A stretch of DNA of 32,945 nt, taken from Deinococcus aquatilis DSM 23025. GTDB lineage: Bacteria > Deinococcota > Deinococci > Deinococcales > Deinococcaceae. A program made the position numbers and the translations under genes. The first letter of the stretch is position 1. Each line of letters starts with the position of its first letter. The stretch covers positions 1 through 32,945 of the forward strand of contig NZ_KB899745.1 in assembly GCF_000378445.1 (NCBI RefSeq), read 5' to 3'. Below the pieces are notes generated by a model, which did no database searches, was not told the origin of the DNA, and was given only the letters and a program-made list of their open reading frames with translations. Positions 17,622 through 25,286 of this stretch are shown here, in pieces.

Positions 17622-17657
17622 GACCATACCCCGAAGAAGTCGGGGCTACCCTGGGGA

Positions 17658-18401
17658 ATGCCAAGAGCAGAACCGCTGGAAGAAGGGGCCGAACTTCGGG
17701 GTCAAATCGGAGAAGCGAACTCCTTGCGCGAGGTGGTGCGGGAAACGGCCAAGCTGTGGCGCAGACACCACCTGAGCTACGACCAGACCAAGCACGTCGT
17801 CGAGGATGTGCGGCGAACCCTTCGGCTCGCCGCACCCAGGGAACGACGGCGCACGGTAGACCGCCTCGACCGCGAGGAAATCGAGCGGCGGATCGAGGCG
17901 GCCTACCGCCGGACCAGCGGGTATGGGCTCATGGTCAAGACGCTGTTCTACACGGGCGCCCGCGTGTCCGAGTTCGTCAACATCCGCGTGACGGATCTGC
18001 ACCTGGCCCTGAACCCGCCCCAGGTCTACATTGCCTATGCGAAAGGGGGCAGTGACGGGTATGTGCCGATCCTGCCCAACTTAGCTCAGGAGTTGCGGAC
18101 CCATCTCGCGGGGCGACGCACGGGTTACCTGTTCGAGAGCAACCGGCACGATAGGTACACGGCACGGGCCATTCAGCTCATCGTGAAGGACACCGCGCGC
18201 CGGGCGGGGATTGAGAAGACGGTGACGCCGCACCGCCTGCGCGCCAGCGTGGCGACAATTCTGCTGGACGCGGGGATGCCGCTGGATCAGGTGCAGAAGT
18301 TCTTGCACCACAAGCGCATCGCCACTACTCAGATTTATGCCCAGACCAGCACGCGGGGCATGGGCGAGAGCTACGTTAAGGCCTTGGGGGGCCGACCGTA
18401 G
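17658..18401 (+). CDS. Tyrosine recombinase (TnpI/XerD-like) of the Tn3-type element
   Basis: 247 residues from ATG 17658, preceded by CTGGGGA. The catalytic set of tyrosine recombinases is complete: Arg102 in YTGARVSEF, a Lys in AYAKGGSDG, His192 and Arg195 in PHRLRASVA, His217/218 in LHHKRIATT, and the nucleophile Tyr227 in TQIYAQTS. The N-terminal core-binding region is short (~75 residues). Some Tn3-family members use a tyrosine recombinase (TnpI) rather than a serine resolvase to resolve cointegrates, and the 38-bp terminal repeat lies 31 bases after the stop, so this is the likely role here. The IS1182 end is only 36 bases upstream and may have displaced the native promoter or resolution site. 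Confidence 0.88.
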   Translation: MPRAEPLEEGAELRGQIGEANSLREVVRETAKLWRRHHLSYDQTKHVVEDVRRTLRLAAPRERRRTVDRLDREEIERRIEAAYRRTSGYGLMVKTLFYTGARVSEFVNIRVTDLHLALNPPQVYIAYAKGGSDGYVPILPNLAQELRTHLAGRRTGYLFESNRHDRYTARAIQLIVKDTARRAGIEKTVTPHRLRASVATILLDAGMPLDQVQKFLHHKRIATTQIYAQTSTRGMGESYVKALGGRP

Positions 18402-18406
18402 CCAGT

Positions 18407-18431
18407 AAAGAGCGTCCTGGACGCTCTTTTT
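18407..18431 (+). terminator. Rho-independent terminator after the recombinase
   Basis: AAAGAGCGTC, loop CTG, GACGCTCTTT and a T run form a classical terminator six bases after the recombinase stop and just inside the transposon terminal repeat. Confidence 0.85.
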
Positions 18432-18432
18432 C

Positions 18433-18470
18433 CTTAGCGTAGTGGGATTCGTCAATCTTGTCGTAGCCCC
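18433..18470. repeat. Tn3-family 38-bp terminal inverted repeat (right end)
   Basis: Read on the minus strand from 18470 inward, the sequence starts GGGGCTACGACAAG and ends CACTACGCTAAG after exactly 38 bases. GGGG at the tip and TACGCTAAG at the inner end are the standard Tn3-family repeat features. The matching left copy is not in the window. Directly outside, at 18471, ftsX-like coding sequence resumes. Confidence 0.85.
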
Positions 18471-18811
18471 TTCCTGATTTCGATGCTGCAGACCCGCCGC
18501 AAAGAGTTCGGCACCATGCGCGCGCGCTGGGCGGTGACGAGGGGCAGCTGCGCACCTTGGTCTCTGCTGAGGCCCTGACCATCGGCGGCCTGAGCCTGGT
18601 GGCCGGACTGGCCATCGGAACCGGCATCGCGTCGCTGTTTGGCATGCTCCTGCGGGTCATCTTCCTGATCCCGCCTGCGGGCTTGACCTGGCCCGTCAGC
18701 GAACTGATCTTGCTGCTGGGCTTGGCCGTGACTGGTATGGGCACCGGCGTGTGGCTGGCCAACCGCCAATTGGCAGGCCTGCGGGTGTCGGAGGTGCTGC
18801 GGGAAGTCTAG
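18471..18811 (+). pseudogene. ftsX-like permease gene, C-terminal fragment with frameshift
   Basis: Immediately outside the transposon end the plus strand reads FLISMLQTRRKEFGTMRA and, in another frame, GGDEGQLRTLVSAEALTIGGLSLVAGLAIGTGI, continuing to a terminal helix and ANRQLAGLRVSEVLREV. This is the C-terminal FtsX domain; the intact neighbour has TERRRTFTVLNALGAKPHQLS and VTEVLRAS at the same place. The two frames join only if two bases are removed from a GCGCGCGCGC run at 18518-18527, so a dinucleotide slippage has broken this fragment as well. It lacks a start and is presumably the distal end of the gene whose proximal part lies at 9343-9817. Confidence 0.8.
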
Positions 18812-18814
18812 CGT

Positions 18815-18867
18815 CCAGAGCAGAGAGGGCACACCGCATTGGGCGCTGTGCGCCCTCTCTGCTCTGG
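18815..18867 (+). terminator. Long perfect hairpin after the ftsX-like fragment
   Basis: CCAGAGCAGAGAGGGC (18815-18830) and its exact complement (18852-18867) form a 16-bp stem with a 21-base loop, four bases after the stop. It was probably the transcription end of the original ABC operon. There is no T run. Confidence 0.6.
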
Positions 18868-19579
18868 CCTGACAAGCCTGATCTGAAGTGGAACCACCAT
18901 CGAACCCGACTTGAGGCCGAAATGTACGGCTCTCCCTTCCGGCGGACTAACACTGCTCCGCAGCAGAGCGGGCAGGCAAGAGGAGACGGCTTTCCAGAAC
19001 TTGCACTGTTTTCCTCGCAAAACGGCGCTCGTCTGGGGCTTGTCTGCCTAAGTACGCCTGGCCGCTGCACAGCAGAGATGGACAGGCGGCGGCCATGTCA
19101 AAACCAAGAAGAGGGGCTGAAACTCTCTGCTTGACCTGGACAGGAGCGCGTTTGGCGCGTCTTTCTGGGCCTTGCAGCGAGCCTGGCCCGTCCGTGGAAA
19201 GGGTGTAGCCAACTGTACGGGATTCCCTGTAGTTCATGGGCCACGCCTGCGCTGGCCTGAAGCAGCTTCGATTTCAGACGACCCGCTGACACGGCCTTCG
19301 CTCTCCGCTCCAGCCCCGGACAGCTACACTCCCACCGGTTAGCCGTCCATCCCGCGTCGCCTGTTCTGTTTCCTGCTCGCTTGGATTGCGTCGTGTTGGG
19401 ATTCGATCTGTCTCTGTAGCAATCCCCCTGCATCTGCAGCAACAAAATACCCGCCACTGCTGGCGGATATTCTCGCTGCTCACTTGCATGCCCTTGGCTG
19501 TCCAGACTACTTCCTCAGTCAAATCTGGCGGGAACGCAAAGGAGAGCCTGGGCAACAACCTGGTCGAATCTGCTCAAGG
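18868..19579. other. 712-base stretch without a convincing gene
   Basis: Open frames occur on both strands, but none has a start with a ribosome site, a recognisable domain or a consistent codon pattern. Base composition is a little lower in GC than the neighbours. I see no repeats of note. It is probably decayed sequence between the old operon and the minus-strand membrane-protein gene. Confidence 0.5.
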
Positions 19580-20383
19580 TCATCCAGCAACCTTGCCAGC
19601 CGAGAGGGCCACCTGATCTCGGCGGGACACCGCCAAGTACCCCACTACGCCAAGGATTGCCACCAAAAAGACGGCGCTGGTGACAGTGGTACCCAGTCCC
19701 AAGCCGCCGTCCGCCTTGGCCTGCGAGAGCAGGTCGCCGATAGAGGCCCCAAGCGGACGGGTGAGGATATACACGGTCCAGAAGGTCAGGATGCCGTTCA
19801 TCTTGAAGATCAGGTGTGCTCCAGCCGCCAGCCCAATGATTCCAGCGAACATCAGGGCCGAAACCCCGTAGCCGAGCTGCAACTTTTCGGCCACCAGGTC
19901 ACCTGTGGCGGTGCCCAGCGCGAACGTGAACAGCACTGCCAGCCAGTAGAACGCTTCACGCCGCGCCGTGAAAATAGAATGAATCGAGAGCGTCCCCTCC
20001 CGGCGGTACCAGGCGGTAAAGGTGGCGGCCAGGGCAGCGGCAAAAATCGCTGAACTGGTCCACAGACTGATCCCAAAATTGTCAGTCAAGTTGTCGGTGA
20101 TCAGGGTACCGACTACGCTGATTAAGACGATCGCCACCCAGTAGACGCCCGGCACGTAGCGCTTGAGCCGGAACTGCGCAATCAAGACGCCGATCAGCAG
20201 CAGGCCCATGACCAGGGTGGTGCCGCTCAACCCGAGCTTCAGCGTGGTGTTGAGGTAATCGGCCGCAGTCTCGCCCACGGTGGTCGCCAGCACCTTGATG
20301 ATCCAGAAAAAAGCCGTGACTTCCGGTACTTTGCTGATCAAGGTGCGCAGGGAAGCGCCCTGAGCAGGAAGGGGAGACGTCAC
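19580..20383 (-). CDS. COG4705-like multi-pass membrane protein
   Basis: 267 residues from GTG 20383, with about eight hydrophobic helices. Related blocks repeat along the chain: KVPEVTAFFWIIKVLATTVGETAAD near the N-terminus, GTLITDNLTDNFG, LGTATGDLVAEKLQLGYG and RPLGASIGDLLSQ, each pairing a Gly-Thr/Ser with an acidic residue inside a helix. That pattern is known in the COG4705 group of uncharacterised membrane proteins. The repeated in-membrane Asp/Glu residues suggest ion handling, but the function is not established. A TTG start at 20404 would add seven residues. I prefer GTG 20383 because it overlaps the stop of a 21-codon leader ORF (GTGA), giving translational coupling. Confidence 0.75.
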   Translation of the reverse strand: MTSPLPAQGASLRTLISKVPEVTAFFWIIKVLATTVGETAADYLNTTLKLGLSGTTLVMGLLLIGVLIAQFRLKRYVPGVYWVAIVLISVVGTLITDNLTDNFGISLWTSSAIFAAALAATFTAWYRREGTLSIHSIFTARREAFYWLAVLFTFALGTATGDLVAEKLQLGYGVSALMFAGIIGLAAGAHLIFKMNGILTFWTVYILTRPLGASIGDLLSQAKADGGLGLGTTVTSAVFLVAILGVVGYLAVSRRDQVALSAGKVAG

Positions 20384-20445
20384 GCCCTGTTCCCGGAGGA
20401 GCAAACGAGAAGCGGGAAGGAACGGAAGGGCAAGGAATCATTCAT
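20380..20445 (-). CDS. 21-codon leader ORF overlapping the membrane-protein start
   Basis: ATG 20445 follows a good GGAGG site and encodes MNDSLPFRSFPLLVCSSGNR plus one Ala, with the stop TGA overlapping the GTG of the downstream gene. It may be a leader peptide that couples or gates translation of the membrane protein, or an artefact of a shifted 5' end of that gene. Confidence 0.4.
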   Translation of the reverse strand: MNDSLPFRSFPLLVCSSGNRA

Positions 20446-20567
20446 GGGGCCTCCAGCGCAGGCTGCGCGGGGCCAGCCTACGAACGCCAGGTAAAAGACT
20501 GGTATAGGCCGTTCGGGCGTGGCGCTGCCTCCCATGCTGCAGCAAGGGGCAGTCTCCCCGAGCACTA

Positions 20568-21602
20568 TCACTCTCCTGCGCCGCGCGCCCAATTTAAGTT
20601 GGCCTGTTGGCCAGCGGGGGTGTAGCCCTGCGCTGCGTAGAGCTGCCCCGCCTTCAGGTACTGCCGCCGGGCCTGAGCGGTTTTCCCCTGCTTGCGCCAG
20701 ACGGTGCCCAACACACTGGCCGCCAGCGCATTCTGCGGTTCTTGGGCGAGGGCCAGCAGCAGTTGCTGCTCACTGGCCTGCAGACCACTGGCGGTGGCCC
20801 GCCCGGTTCCGGTGCCCAATACGCCGCCAATGGCGCGCTCGGCCCGGTAATAGCTGTACTGAGAGCGGACATACGGCAAGCTGAGAAACTGCACTTGAGG
20901 GGGCTGGAGTGGCCGGGCCTGACCCACGGGGAGGTAAGCCGTAATTTGACCCTTGCTTGCGAAACTGGCCTTCAAGAAGGCGTAACCGCGCCCTGTCCAG
21001 CCGAGCAGCCCTGGGTGCGTAGCGAAAGGCTGCGGTTCGCTGGCGTCGACCTCCAGGTCTCCGGCCCCGCTGGGCAGCCGCAAGAGGCTGGTCACGTGCC
21101 CGAGGTTGCTCACCTGTCCAGTCATACTGGTCCAGACCATCATCAATCCGGCGTCCAGCCCGGCCCGCTGCAACAACCCCGCGATCAGGGTGCTCTGCGA
21201 GAGACACTGCCGCTCTCCTGACGAGGTGAGACTGGCAAATTCAAAGCCCCGTTCGAGGCTAAATTTCGGTACCACCCGTTTAATGAACGCGTGTGCCCAA
21301 GCGGCGGTTTCGCGCGCCAGCTGGTCTTTCTGGGCTGGAGTCGGCGCGGCTTGCAGCTGCGCTCTGCGCTGGAAGAGGGCTTGACCCAGGGTGCGGCCGC
21401 CTGCCAACGGCACATCAGCGCGCAAGTACGCCTGATCGAGCCAAGCCACCACGTCACCCTGAAGGCCGGCCCGCCAATAGGAGTCGGCGGCCAAGGCCTT
21501 CAAGTTTGCGCCGCCGTAGCTCAGGTCAGCCGGCTGAAAGGGTGAGCCGGCCAGCGCAGAAGAGACGAGCAGCAGGCTCAGAACAACTCGGATTCGGTGC
21601 AT
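20568..21602 (-). CDS. Secreted transglutaminase-like protein with C-terminal TPR-like repeats
   Basis: 344 residues from ATG 21602, with a GGAGG site at good spacing. The signal peptide is MHRIRVVLSLLLVSSALAGS. A papain-like transglutaminase core is suggested by Cys133 in SSGERQCLSQSTLIAGLLQRAGL, His169 in NLGHVTSLLRL and Asp186 in LEVDASEP, in the right order and spacing for a Cys-His-Asp triad. The last ~80 residues (LLLALAQEPQNALAASVLGTVWRKQGKTAQARRQYLKAGQLYAAQG) look like TPR helices. The protein should act outside the membrane, as a protease or cross-linker or simply as a binding domain. Its substrate is unknown. It lies between two membrane-protein genes in the same direction. Confidence 0.72.
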   Translation of the reverse strand: MHRIRVVLSLLLVSSALAGSPFQPADLSYGGANLKALAADSYWRAGLQGDVVAWLDQAYLRADVPLAGGRTLGQALFQRRAQLQAAPTPAQKDQLARETAAWAHAFIKRVVPKFSLERGFEFASLTSSGERQCLSQSTLIAGLLQRAGLDAGLMMVWTSMTGQVSNLGHVTSLLRLPSGAGDLEVDASEPQPFATHPGLLGWTGRGYAFLKASFASKGQITAYLPVGQARPLQPPQVQFLSLPYVRSQYSYYRAERAIGGVLGTGTGRATASGLQASEQQLLLALAQEPQNALAASVLGTVWRKQGKTAQARRQYLKAGQLYAAQGYTPAGQQANLNWARGAGE

Positions 21603-21775
21603 GGGAGTCCTCCATCAGGGCAAAGGAACCGAACGACTCGGCTCTGCGGGAAAGCTAGCTGGACGCGGTGAAATCTGCGTATACCGGTGACCTGTACGCT
21701 CAGCCGCAGGGACACTCCCGGCTGCATCTTGGCCAGTTCGGCTTGGCACTGGGAGCACCAGTGAGGAGATGCCAT
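21578..21775 (-). CDS. Possible small Cys-containing protein overlapping the next start
   Basis: A 65-codon frame from ATG 21775 encodes a CSQC pair near the start (ASPHWCSQCQAELAKMQPG) and a second Cys-Pro pair near the end, a weak zinc-ribbon-like arrangement. It ends inside the transglutaminase-like gene. There is no clear ribosome site. The rest of 21603-22034 shows no other gene. Low support. Confidence 0.22.
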   Translation of the reverse strand: MASPHWCSQCQAELAKMQPGVSLRLSVQVTGIRRFHRVQLAFPQSRVVRFLCPDGGLPCTESELF

Positions 21776-22034
21776 TTCAGCTGGAATTTCTCGGCGGCTG
21801 TTGGCGCTGTGGTGAACCGGGCCATCTGTTCAGGCAGGGTTGGCCTCCCACCCGATCAAGACGCGGTGGGGCAAAAAGCGTTTGGCCACGCCCAGCACGG
21901 ACGTCGGAGACTGATCAATCGTCCCTGCGTAGTGCTTTGATATCGTTTTTCAGCTGTTGGTGCTGGCTGAGGTATGGGTGACGCACAACAGCGTCCCATG
22001 CGTTAGATCCATCACCCGTCAACACACACCGAAG

Positions 22035-22703
22035 TCAGACCCCTGAGCGCCGCCCTGTGGTTTTCAGTCTTGAGAAAGGATGCAGTACGCCGTACACGCC
22101 CAGTACCCAGGCCACGCCCGTCAGCCAGCCGCACAGCACGTCTGTGGGATAGTGAACACCCAAGTATAGGCGCGACACGCCCACAGCGCCGCTGAAGCCG
22201 ATGCCCAACACCAAGGCAGGCCAGCGGTAAGGCGTGCGCCACGTCAACAAAATGAGCGCCGTGACAAAGGCCGCGCTGTACATGCTGTGGCCGCTGGGAA
22301 AACTGGCGTCGTGTTCCTGAACAAGTCGGGGCCACAATTCGGGGCGCGTGCGGTGCAGCAGCAGTTTCATGACCACGTTCAGCGCCGCTGCCCCCGCGAC
22401 GCCGAGCGTCCAGAAGGCGGCCAAGCGGTGCTGTTTGAACCACAGCGCCACTAAGATCAGTGCGCTGAGGGGCGCGATGACGCTCACGCCGCCCACCGTA
22501 GAGAACAGGAGCGCGAGCTGATCAAGCTGCGGCGTGGCGAAACGGTGGAGAGCCAGCAAGAACGGCTGCTCGAACGCGAAGCTCTGGCCTTCGAGCAAGT
22601 CCTCGGCGACCCAGCCTACCAGCAACAGCGGCAGCACAATCCCGAGAAACAAGCGGAGTAGAGCCACAGGACGAACAGGGTGGCGGAGCAGAAACGGACG
22701 CAT
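22035..22703 (-). CDS. PAP2-family membrane phosphatase
   Basis: 222 residues from ATG 22703 (a TTG seven codons earlier is possible). Five to six helices and the three PAP2 phosphatase motifs are clear: K113 to R120-P121 in KLLLHRTRP, PSGHS at 136-140 with the catalytic His139, and SRLYLGVHYPTDV (R178, H184, D188). Such enzymes dephosphorylate lipid phosphates, including undecaprenyl pyrophosphate and phosphatidic acid, at the outer face of the membrane. It has its own sigma70-like promoter about 35 bases upstream. The neighbouring transglutaminase-like and COG4705 genes suggest a cell-envelope cluster. Confidence 0.9.
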   Translation of the reverse strand: MRPFLLRHPVRPVALLRLFLGIVLPLLLVGWVAEDLLEGQSFAFEQPFLLALHRFATPQLDQLALLFSTVGGVSVIAPLSALILVALWFKQHRLAAFWTLGVAGAAALNVVMKLLLHRTRPELWPRLVQEHDASFPSGHSMYSAAFVTALILLTWRTPYRWPALVLGIGFSGAVGVSRLYLGVHYPTDVLCGWLTGVAWVLGVYGVLHPFSRLKTTGRRSGV

Positions 22704-22735
22704 CGCTCTAGCGTGCTGGAGCAAGGTAAAGAGAC

Positions 22736-22764
22736 GGTATACCCGCTCGGTGCACTCCTGCCAA
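22736..22764 (-). promoter_or_regulatory. Sigma70-type promoter of the PAP2 gene
   Basis: On the minus strand TTGGCA (complement of 22759-22764), a 17-base spacer and TATACC (22736-22741) make a near-consensus promoter. The expected transcript start near 22729 gives a ~25-base leader to ATG 22703. Confidence 0.65.
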
Positions 22765-22884
22765 ACAGCACATGAGGTAGGCCTTCTTCACGCGCCTCTG
22801 GTGGAGGTTACGCCTGCCAAGATGCCTCTATCCTGCGGCCCCAATCATCCGGCTTGCACTGCGTTCTGAGGGCTTGAAGGTTCG

Positions 22885-23103
22885 GTGCACGCTCATCTTG
22901 CTGCGGCCCGACTGTTGCTCTGCGTCAGCCTTCCTCTGCTCGTTTTGGTCGTTGGCGACAGCGGGCCGGTAGGCTTCTGTGTCCCGAGTCAGAATCAGCT
23001 CTCTGCGTCGGGCAGCCCTCAGCAACTTGCCCTCGGCGATGGCACCTATACCTTGGAGTACGGAGCCATTCTCTCGCCCACAAATGTTTGGAATCCAGTC
23101 TAG
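22885..23103 (+). CDS. Possible small secreted protein (72 residues)
   Basis: A GTG at 22885 follows GAAGG at 22876-22880. The first ~25 residues (HAHLAAARLLLCVSLPLLVLVVGDSG) form a strongly hydrophobic signal-like segment, and the mature part ends with ALGDGTYTLEYGAILSPTNVW, which could be a small beta-strand domain. No family is recognised. It is short, and a longer minus-strand frame covers the same bases, so it may be spurious. The rest of 22725-23202 holds only the PAP2 promoter and the next gene's promoter. Confidence 0.35.
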   Translation: MHAHLAAARLLLCVSLPLLVLVVGDSGPVGFCVPSQNQLSASGSPQQLALGDGTYTLEYGAILSPTNVWNPV

Positions 23104-23190
23104 AAAAACCGCAGCAGTGGAGAACAAGGGGCCGGTGAAGGCAGCTGAGAGCCCCCTCTGGTTGTGGGTTCTGCGGCCCCTCAAGTTCAG

Positions 23191-23202
23191 TACAGTGGGG
23201 CC
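23191..23202 (+). promoter_or_regulatory. -10-like box placed for a leaderless message
   Basis: TACAGT at 23191-23196 lies exactly six bases before ATG 23203, with no ribosome site between. The -35 region is not convincing. Confidence 0.35.
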
Positions 23203-24408
23203 ATGAATTCTCCTGGAGTATGGACTCGGGTGCGGGCCTTTGCCCGCGGCGAGCGGGACGCCGAGAGGCTGTATGCCTACCGCCGTGCCGGAGCCGGGCT
23301 GCACCCCATGCTGGACGCAGCCGAGCGCCGCCGCCTGGATCTGGCTCTCAGCGGCACCAGTCCCTTCGCCATGACCAGCACCACCGGGCTGGAGTTGGCC
23401 TGCGCGTGGAACGCGTTTGCCCTGCAGACCCTGGCCGATCAGCTGCTCCAGGCCGACGAAACAGCCGACCCCGGCACTGTGGGCTTCGTGCCGCCGGTGA
23501 CCTTCGACCAGGCTGAAGCCTATTACCGCGACGTGCAGCGCTGGTTGGCCCACGCAACGCGGGCAGCCCATGACCCCCATTTCACTCTGCCGCCCGGCAC
23601 CTTGCCCGCGAAGTTACCCGCCTGGTCACCGGTCGAACCCTGTCCCCGGCCCCATCTGGACGCCATGCTGGCCGCACTGAACGCCATGCGGCTGCATGTA
23701 GAGGCGGCCCTGCACCACGTCGAGCAGGCCACCCCCGAAGCCGATGCCCGCCGCCTTGCCCGGCTCTCGGGTGAGGTGCAGGAAGCGCTGGTCAAAGCCC
23801 GCTACGCGGCGGATATGTTTGTGCCTGGCGCTTCCGACACCCTCCATGAGCAGATCGAAACCCACGCCAAACAAGCCATTGAGGCGCTCTACCGCGCGGG
23901 GCAACTGCTGGGAGATCCCCAGTTGCTAGATCCGCCCCGCTCCGCTGCCAAGGCTCAGCGACCTCCGGGTGTACCGCTGCCAGGTCAGCTGGGATTTGAT
24001 CCCTGGGTCATGACTGATCCCGCCAGTGTGGACAGCCTCAAGCGCAATGCAGATGCAGTGCGGGTGATCAACGAGATGTGGGCGCTTGATCCGGATCCAG
24101 CCGCGAGCCTGGCCCTCTGGAGCGAGATTCAGGCGGCCCTTCGGTCGGGCGGCGCCGCCGTGGCCCGGCAGCAGAACGGGACAACATTCGGTTTTTACTT
24201 CTGCACCCCGTATAGCGCGATCTATAAGGCTAAGCGTCCCCTAGTGATTGGCGACACGCCGGTGCCCAAAGGACAGCGCTTCACCCTGGAATGCGCTGCT
24301 GAGGGCGTGCGGATCGGGTATCCTTTCAAACGTGAGGTGGTGTTGGGACAGTTCAAACCTGCCACCATCGACTACTGCGACCCCGATCAGCCCCCGCCCC
24401 ACGAGTGA
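23203..24408 (+). CDS. Unrecognised 401-residue soluble protein
   Basis: ATG 23203 gives 401 residues with no signal peptide and no membrane helix. The N-terminal two thirds (about 1-245) look all-helical: ERRRLDLALSG, WNAFALQTLADQLLQAD, YYRDVQRWLAHATRAAHD, ALNAMRLHVEAALHHVEQA, ALVKARYAADMFVPGASDTLHEQIETHAKQAIEALYRAGQLLGD. A Pro-rich linker follows near 248-262. The last ~140 residues look more compact, with GTTFGFYFCTPYSAIYKAKRPLVIGDTPVPKGQRFTLECAAEGVRIGYPFKREVVLGQFKP, which fits a beta-rich domain. I cannot name the family or function. Codon use matches the neighbouring housekeeping-like genes, so it looks like a real resident gene. It is probably leaderless. Confidence 0.8.
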   Translation: MNSPGVWTRVRAFARGERDAERLYAYRRAGAGLHPMLDAAERRRLDLALSGTSPFAMTSTTGLELACAWNAFALQTLADQLLQADETADPGTVGFVPPVTFDQAEAYYRDVQRWLAHATRAAHDPHFTLPPGTLPAKLPAWSPVEPCPRPHLDAMLAALNAMRLHVEAALHHVEQATPEADARRLARLSGEVQEALVKARYAADMFVPGASDTLHEQIETHAKQAIEALYRAGQLLGDPQLLDPPRSAAKAQRPPGVPLPGQLGFDPWVMTDPASVDSLKRNADAVRVINEMWALDPDPAASLALWSEIQAALRSGGAAVARQQNGTTFGFYFCTPYSAIYKAKRPLVIGDTPVPKGQRFTLECAAEGVRIGYPFKREVVLGQFKPATIDYCDPDQPPPHE

Positions 24409-24441
24409 GCGCCCCCAATGGCAGGCTACTTCACCCCCAAC

Positions 24442-25047
24442 TCAGCGGCCGGGCTTGCGAGTCAATAGGCGACGGGAGACAGACCGCCGCAGGAGCACGC
24501 TGTGGATGCCGGCGCATCCCCACATCACGCCCATCACCCCAACCAGCAGCAGCAAGTCTGGGGAATGGCGTTCTGCCGGGACGGAGCTTTCCAGCGCATG
24601 CCACCAAGGCGCCAGGGCAGAGTGGCTGAGCACAATCTGCACCCACCCTTCAAGAAGATTGGCCGCCACGATGCCTAACACTCCAGCAATGGCCCACAAG
24701 ACGACCGTCAACCAGGCACGCCGATCTATCAGGTCGTTCCACCGCTTCAGTGACGAAAAATCTGCTTTCCTGTTTGTCGCTTGGCTGTGGTTCGCATAGA
24801 TTTGTGGCGTCCACCGCGCGTCGTTCCACAGCTTGGGAGAGTAGCCCCACATTATCAGCAGGTTTTCCAGTACGCCCCGAGTGGTGCACGTCTCGTCCAG
24901 CTCGAGCGACAGACGCTGGGTAGCTCGGTGGACGGTCACCTGCTGAACACCAGGCACGCGTTCAGTTCGCTGAATGACCTCTTGTACGAGGCGCTCAGAG
25001 TCCATTTCAGGAATCCAATAGGTCAACGGCACGGGGCTGGGAAGCAC
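24442..25047 (-). CDS. Membrane protein with cysteine-less HMA-like domain
   Basis: 201 residues from GTG 25047. The first ~75 residues resemble a heavy-metal-associated domain: YWIPEMDSERLVQEVIQRTERVPGVQQVTVHRATQRLSLEL follows the beta-alpha-beta-beta pattern with the conserved 'PGV..V.V...TQ.L'. However, the metal loop MDCxxC is changed to MDSERL, with Ser17 and Leu20 at the two Cys positions, so it should not bind metal in the usual way. Two or three membrane helices follow (AWLTVVLWAIAGVLGIVAANLLEGW and LLLLVGVMGVMWGCAGIHSVLL). It looks like the N-terminal part of a P1B-type ATPase without the ATPase core. A good promoter places the start codon at the transcript start. Confidence 0.6.
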   Translation of the reverse strand: MLPSPVPLTYWIPEMDSERLVQEVIQRTERVPGVQQVTVHRATQRLSLELDETCTTRGVLENLLIMWGYSPKLWNDARWTPQIYANHSQATNRKADFSSLKRWNDLIDRRAWLTVVLWAIAGVLGIVAANLLEGWVQIVLSHSALAPWWHALESSVPAERHSPDLLLLVGVMGVMWGCAGIHSVLLRRSVSRRLLTRKPGR

Positions 25048-25053
25048 CGTTCT

Positions 25054-25081
25054 ATTTTACTTGAGGACTGGCCTGATCCAA
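25054..25081 (-). promoter_or_regulatory. Promoter for the HMA-like gene (leaderless GTG)
   Basis: On the minus strand TTGGAT (complement of 25076-25081), a 16-base spacer and TAAAAT (25054-25059) end exactly six bases before GTG 25047. Together with the absent ribosome site this supports a leaderless start at GTG. Confidence 0.6.
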
Positions 25082-25274
25082 GTGGGCAAAGACCGCTTTG
25101 GTCAGCTGAGTCCATTGATGCATCAGCAGGTCGTGGACTGGAGCTGACCTGGCCGGGGGCCTGGGAAGCCCAAATGTTAATTCTGGAGAATAGCTGCTTA
25201 AGGAGGTTCGTGCCCGCTTTTCCAGCTGGAAGTTCTTTGGAACCAACGAAAGATTATCTGAATCATGACTCATG

Positions 25275-25286
25275 TACTATGTCGGC
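25275..25286 (+). promoter_or_regulatory. -10-like box before a leaderless mini-ORF
   Basis: TACTAT at 25275-25280 stands six bases before GTG 25287. A CATGACTCATG inverted half-repeat lies just upstream (25264-25274) and could be an operator. No clear -35. Confidence 0.35.

Noticed and set aside
19225..19260. Minus-strand AGVAHELQG resembling a histidine-kinase H-box
   Set aside because: No surrounding kinase motifs, no ATP-binding domain and a short frame; most likely chance.
21769..21850. Plus-strand CWRCGEPGH resembling a zinc knuckle
   Set aside because: Single motif in a short frame without a ribosome site, overlapping an opposite-strand frame that also shows a Cys pair. Chance is likely.
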